A DNA stretch of 64,000 nt, from the NCBI GenBank assembly GCA_964023275.1, contig OZ029916.1, positions 28,735,087 through 28,799,086 of the forward strand, read 5' to 3'. The position numbers were made by a program, and so were the translations under genes. Shown one piece after another: positions 59,501-64,000 of the stretch (its first letter is position 1; each line of letters begins with the position of its first letter). Below the pieces are notes generated by a model. That model saw only the letters and a program-made list of their open reading frames with translations. It was not told where the DNA came from and did no database searches. This DNA is from Norana najaformis. Taxonomy: Eukaryota; Annelida; Clitellata; Crassiclitellata; Hormogastridae.

Positions 59501-59726
59501 AAACAGCTCATTTATACGCACAATACAGGCTATACCTTGAACATCCTGACAATTCGTTATGATTCATAAATCGTTTCATTCTATTGCACCTATTGAATCA
59601 TGTCTGTTAGACTGCGTTGCTATCATCTGAAAAGTTGACTTCCCTTCCCATTTAGACCTCCTCCAAATTACAAAACTGTTTCATTTCTCTCTTAGCATAA
59701 ATTGATTTAAATATACTAAAGCATGA

Positions 59727-60385
59727 AGAATTGAACAAAGAAGATGGTCATAGACGGCATTCAGTTGGAAAATGTTGAAAAGTTTACATAGCTTGGATGT
59801 AACATGACGTGTGACTTGGACAGTAGGAAAGAAGTACTAGTCAGAATTGCAAAGGCGACAGCAACACTGAAAGCTATGGATAAGATCTGGAAAAGTAAAG
59901 CCTTAAAGTTGGATTCAAAACTGAGCGTTCTGAAAACATGTGTTTTCAGTAGCATGTTACATGGATGTGAGGCTTGGGTAATAACGAAAGACGTTGAAAG
60001 AAGGATACTGGCCTTCGAGAGAAAATGTTATAGGAAGATTACGAAAATAGGATGGACACAAAAGGAGAGCAATGCAGAACTATACAGACGGATTATACAA
60101 CGAGAACTTGATGCAGAAGGTAGTTAAGAGGAAACTTGGATTAATTGGTCACATATGTAGAATGAGCAACAATAGCAAGCTCAAGACATTAGTGTTCGGA
60201 ATGATGGATAGAACAAACAAGAGAGGACGACCACATAAAGAATGGGTAGACGATATAATTGAATGGTGTAGAACATCAATCCAGGAGCTGAGCCACGCCG
60301 CACTGGAAAGACAACAGTGGAGGAATCATTATGAGAACGGCATCGGACACCTAAGCCCATGGTTTATGATGATGATGATATAATG
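59727..60385 (+). mobile_element. 5'-truncated LINE insertion (RTE/craniofacial-protein-like C-terminus)
   Basis: Frame 59804-60127 has LDSKLSVLKTCVFSSMLHGC, then EAWVITKDVERRILAFERK. It continues in a second frame, 60072-60383, with KLGLIGHICRMSNN and KRGRPHKEWVDDIIEWCRTS. These are the conserved C-terminal motifs of RTE-like non-LTR elements. One frameshift is present. A GATGATGATGATA tail marks the 3' end. The gene D flank has the empty site (about 7754). Confidence 0.8.
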
Positions 60386-60389
60386 GCAT

Positions 60390-61540
60390 CTCTGTTATGG
60401 TTATCCTCTGCACAAACAGCTAATGAAGTGGCTCTGCAGTTCCTGTCCCCTTTGACGGAGCTTCTTGACAGGCAAATTCCTTCTAGAACTGAAAAAGTAG
60501 TAGTGCGCACACGGCAGCCTTGGTTTAACTCTGCCACAACTAAAGCCAAGCGTCATATAAGTCAAAGCCGTGGTGGCGCCACTTTCGCCTTCCATCGGAC
60601 CACAGTTGCTTTAAGCAACCGTGCAAACTTTTGCGAAAACTTGTTTCATCTGCCAAATAAACATATTTAACACATTCTAACTGCTGAAAGTTCTGCATCA
60701 TCAAAAACTGTGTGGATGGCTTTGAATAAGTTATGACATAGACAGAAGTTAAATTTATTCTCTGCTGTGTTCTTGGCTACCAAAGAGCTTGCCAGTAAAT
60801 TCTTGACCTTCTTTGCAAATATAAATTCTGAAATTTGTTGGTTATTTGGTATTTGATAAATTTCTTCATCCTAGCTCTTCATCGTCTGTCCTAGACTATT
60901 TTCAACTACAGATCTTGCAGAGGTTTGCAGACTTATCTTTTCTTCATCCAACAAAATCTGCCTCCTTGACACCATTTCTACATCTTATCAATTATCTATT
61001 TCTCATTGCATGAGGGATCTTCCCTATCTGCTTTTGCACATACCATAGATCATCCTCTGCTAAAGAGACCTTTTCACACTAGTGATCTGTCTGATTACAG
61101 AGCCAACTCCACTTTGAATATTTAGCATCTAAAATTCTTAAACAGGTTGTTATGAATCATATGCAAACTCATATTTCTTCCAACTCACATATATCCCCCT
61201 TTCAGTCTGCATAACTATTAATTTCATTTAACATAATCCGCCCTTTTGCTGTTCATAAGGACATCATCTATTTTGTAGATAAGAATAGGGTGATAGTTTT
61301 TGTTCTTTTTGACTTGTCTGTTGCTTCCGATGTGTGGAACATCGTCTCCAGAACTGGTTTGAAATTTCTGGTCCCACTCTGCATTGGGTTGCTACTTATT
61401 TTAGTCCACGCACTCAGTTGGTATATTTAAATGGTAATTATTCGTCTAGTGCATTGTTGACATGTGGTGATCAGCAGGGTTCTGTGCTTGGTCCTCTTTT
61501 GTTACATTTTCACAACACCAATACGCATTTTGCTTTATAG
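60390..61540 (+). mobile_element. Decayed LINE: pre-RT linker and RT domain
   Basis: WLSSAQTANEVALQFLSPLT and TRQPWFNSATTKAKRHISQS are the linker after the endonuclease. A TKELASKFLTFF stretch follows at about 60779. Then LQNWFEISGPTLHWVATYF and LLTCGDQQGSVLGPLLLHF at 61340-61520 form the RT motif with the PQGSVLGPLL block. The frames are broken throughout. The internal part is deleted in the gene D copy. Confidence 0.8.
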
Positions 61541-61613
61541 TCAAAAGTTCATCCACGAAGTTAATATTAAAAAACGATTTCAGAGGGTTGAGCTAGTACA
61601 ACCTTGGCCGTCA

Positions 61614-62465
61614 CTACAACAGTACATCGCGCAGGTTTTTGATGGAAATCGGTTCCAAATGTGACATCCTGCAGTGTGCTAGATGGAAGGACGACGGGAA
61701 AAAGACTTTGGTTGAGCGACAGACCGAGTCACCCTTTAGACATATGAACTTCAGATATTCCGTGGCAGTGAATGACGGTCGTGTGGATCTTGTCGTCGAA
61801 GTATAGCGGTCGAGGATGCTGAAGAACGATGACCACAATCGTTGAGAGTTGTCTTTGTCCCGTTTGATCAGCTTCTCCCAGGAAAGCATCTGCTTTTCCC
61901 TGAACACACCGTGCACTTGTCGTATGCGCTATAGATTACGACAAACTCCGTGGAACCATGAGTTTAGAGGCGTCTTGCGAGCCTTCACAGTCCTGAGTGG
62001 CAGGACACTGTCGATCAAGGCTGGCCTCGTAAATGGCGGAGTTCTTCTGAGGAACAGCTTTCCATGGTCGAGAGGTCTTTACAGAGCTGATCGTTCAAGA
62101 GGCCAACTTGAAATGCCTTTCGGTACTGCCTTGTCCCTCTCCACATAGACCTGACCGCATAGAGGGGCTACGCGTGTCAGATAAAGAGCAGCGAAGAGCA
62201 GAAGACTGTGATCCTGGAGGGACGGTGGCTCAACCCTGAGATCTTAAACGAAACAATCTCTGGCATTAACTAAGTCGAGCCAGCATCCAAGTTCATGTCG
62301 TGTGTTGACACCTCTTCTTCCTCTTATCTCCCTCTCCGCTCCAATCCCAAACATCACCCACCGTAGCAGGCACGTTGTCTCTCTGCCTGACTTTTACATC
62401 TTGATCTGGAACCGAATCCCTTTTGCCTATCGATTTTGTTTTGACTGAGCGCCTGTGAATAAGCT
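61614..62465 (-). mobile_element. Decayed LINE fragment, opposite strand
   Basis: The minus-strand reading HGVFREKQMLSWEKLIKRDK, QRLWSSFFSILDRYTS, then SFTATEYLKFICLK resembles the endonuclease-to-RT linker of CR1/L2-like elements (FW--K ... LW ... FTA-E--KF). The upstream part is open only in pieces. It shares 8023-8600 with the gene D flank, so the element was broken before duplication. Confidence 0.5.
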
Positions 62466-63157
62466 GATCCCAGCGGCGCTGCTTTCGTTGGGCGCTGTAG
62501 AAATCTCGGAATTACGATTACGATTGGCTGTGTAACATGCTGAGCCAAGCCACACATACATACTTTCATGTATCTAATGTATACATACATACACATAAAA
62601 TACAAATATACACACACTTCTTATTGTTCACACAGCAAGACCACACTTATTGAGACTCATTCCTTAAATGCGTCAATCGATATGGAACTTGGGGATTGGG
62701 GACGCATTCCCCAATATTTAGGTTGGAAAAACCATAGTGACGTTTCCCATTATTTGAAATGTTTCCAAATTTGTATGTAACAGCAGTTACGCCGTTAAAT
62801 GAAAATAAAAACAATAACGTCAGTATGTAGGAGATGACGGGTGAAAGAGCGCCAACATGATGAAAGAATTGCTACAGACAAAATTACAATTCTAAAATAA
62901 AAAGTGTTCATGTGTCATGCAGACTAACAATTCAGCAAAATTTGTGATGACGTAGAGTTGTCAATGTCGTCTTCAAAATCCATATTGATTAAAAGAGAAA
63001 TGCGTTCCCGGTGTTCCGCCTCTGATTCCCAGGTACGCAACCAAATTTAAAATTGAATCAACCATGGGCCTGGCGTATTAAGTGGTTTCTATATGCTTCG
63101 ACTGCTCAGAGGTATCCCATTTGTGTGCATGTCATAATAAATACCTTTATGTGAATA

Positions 63158-63429
63158 CAAGGAGTATATATATATATAAGTATATATAAGTCGGTCTGCA
63201 AGTCTCGGCTTGTGGAGGCCTACCGAGGGTACATTGAATAAGCGATTGAAAAAGTCAACAGGTATGGCTTGACATCAATATAGACTTTAAATGGTCGCAC
63301 TCTACACAATATTGAAAGCCTCGTTTTGATGTTTAACATTATCTACTATCAGTTGATTTTCGTAGGCCATGTATCAAATAGATAGAAAATCAATATATAA
63401 TTAGTTAGACTTCAAGTTCTTTAAACATT
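63158..63429 (+). promoter_or_regulatory. Conserved upstream block of gene G
   Basis: Matches 9329-9585 ahead of gene D, including the TATATATAAG stretch, AAGTC-GTC-GCAAGTCTCGGC and ACACAATATTGAAAGCCTCG. A short insertion separates parts of it. It is a possible promoter. Confidence 0.4.
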
Positions 63430-63493
63430 ATGGCATATCGAAACCAATATTACTGGATTGTAGGTATCTCGCTTATCGTGATTTGTTGTGTTG
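63430..63493 (+). CDS. Gene G: signal-peptide exon of a third plus-strand receptor (partial)
   Basis: ATG at 63430, 64 bp, encoding MAYRNQYYWIVGISLIVICC then V and a split G codon before GTGAGT. Length, phase and sequence match gene D's first exon with three residue changes. Intron 1 sequence follows to the AT tract at about 63795. The Ig exons lie beyond the window. Exon 1 is intact, unlike that of gene E. Confidence 0.8.
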
Positions 63494-63814
63494 GTGAGTA
63501 CAGGCAAATCTGACACTTTTATCCATGTTGTAACCAAGTTTGAAAAAGCACCTCTATCCCATACAATAATTAGTTACCCTGACCTTGGGCACTGACTTTC
63601 ATTACACAAAAACCTCCAAAACCAGTTCAGCCTAATTTTTATAATAGCGAATGGAGCTATTGTTGGATTCTATATCCGTATTGATTTGGCTTCATACCAG
63701 AAAAATCCAGCTAAGTCATACCTGGCGATTCGCTGAGAATCGAAAGTATTAAAAACAAGGAAGTGTTGAGGATGATGTTGTTACTTGCTGCATATACAGT
63801 ATATATATATAGTT

Positions 63815-64000
63815 AGAATCGGCCCATGTGGAAGACCCGGATGTAAGGAGTGGTTGAAGGATGAGCCGTCTCTTTGGGGGGGGGGGGCGTAATCCCAGTA
63901 ACCCTATAAAAGGGGAAGTTTCCTTCAGTTTGCTGAGATTGGCTAGTTAAGTAAAGGCCGAGTCCTACGTGACTCTGTTTGCTGTTAGTTTTGCCAAGAC
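63815..64000 (+). mobile_element. Possible start of an LTR element in intron 1 of gene G
   Basis: After the AT tract, homology to gene D's intron stops. The new sequence starts near TGTGGAAGACCCGG, has a 13-G run, and then CCCTATAAAAGGGGAAG (TATA at 63905) followed by a GC-richer stretch to the window edge. A TG start and an early TATA suggest a 5' LTR, but no partner LTR can be seen. Confidence 0.3.

Larger units (their letters stand above)
59515..63157. repeat. 5' flank duplication of gene G, right-hand copy of 7550-9328
   Basis: Colinear with the 5' flank of gene D, but with an inserted RTE-type fragment (59727-60385) and two stretches missing from the gene D copy. It shows that the duplicated unit includes upstream intergenic LINE debris. 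Confidence 0.7.

Noticed and set aside
1-64000. CRISPR arrays, bacterial operons, rRNA genes or functional tRNA genes
   Set aside because: No spaced direct repeats, polycistronic ORFs, rRNA-like stretches or complete cloverleafs were seen. The only tRNA-like sequences are SINE heads.

Overview
This is AT-rich, intron-rich animal DNA. It contains no prokaryotic-type operons, no CRISPR array and no rRNA genes. The coding content is a set of small immunoglobulin-superfamily receptor genes split into one-domain exons. Every receptor intron I could place is phase 1. The genes sit among many decayed non-LTR retrotransposons, tRNA-headed SINEs and DNA transposons. The repeat mix, and the many copies of the palindrome TAGGCCTA, suggest to me a marine invertebrate, perhaps an echinoderm-like deuterostome. 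That is an impression and I could not identify the species.

The receptor genes form two families that alternate in orientation. Plus-strand family: gene D (9586-15190, apparently complete: signal peptide, Ig1, Ig2, Ig3, TM, short tail), gene E (40706-44968, which lacks the Ig2 exon and has a stop in exon 1) and gene G (63430 onward, first exon only). Minus-strand family: gene A (about 4065 down to 1529, perhaps to 602, with intact Ig and TM exons), gene B (35462 down to 28343) and gene C (53464 down to 49618). Genes D/B and E/C are convergent pairs, and the sequence between each pair is also shared. The window is therefore a tandem array: end of one unit (A), unit 1 (D>...<B), unit 2 (E>...<C), start of unit 3 (G>). 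Genes B and C end in a long cytoplasmic exon with several tyrosine motifs (ITIM-like, YxxM, YxN). D and E have tails of about 21 residues with no such array. A may have a lysine-rich tail. B and C carry disabling changes in the ectodomain although their tails are open and nearly identical.

Layout: 1-4.1 kb gene A; 4.3-9.5 kb MITE-like element, LINE remnants and degenerate CTTACC repeats; 9.6-15.2 kb gene D; 15.2-17.6 kb its 3' flank, with LINE ends; 17.65-21.5 kb and 23.9-27.6 kb a duplicated non-coding block (third copy 46.2-48.9 kb), with a nearly intact DNA transposon (21511-23862, TIRs, TAA target-site duplication, about 563-codon gene with one frameshift) at the duplication junction; 28.3-35.5 kb gene B, interrupted by a nested 3.8 kb insertion (29.3-33.1 kb); 35.5-40.7 kb intergenic; 40.7-45.0 kb gene E; 45.0-49.6 kb shared flank; 49.6-53.5 kb gene C; 53.5-63.4 kb LINE graveyard, partly duplicated from the 7.5-9.6 kb region; 63.4-64 kb start of gene G, with a possible LTR at the edge.

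The general picture is a birth-and-death family of paired cell-surface Ig receptors, with inhibitory-type and short-tailed members side by side, as in immune or allorecognition receptor clusters. Function is inferred from domain layout only.
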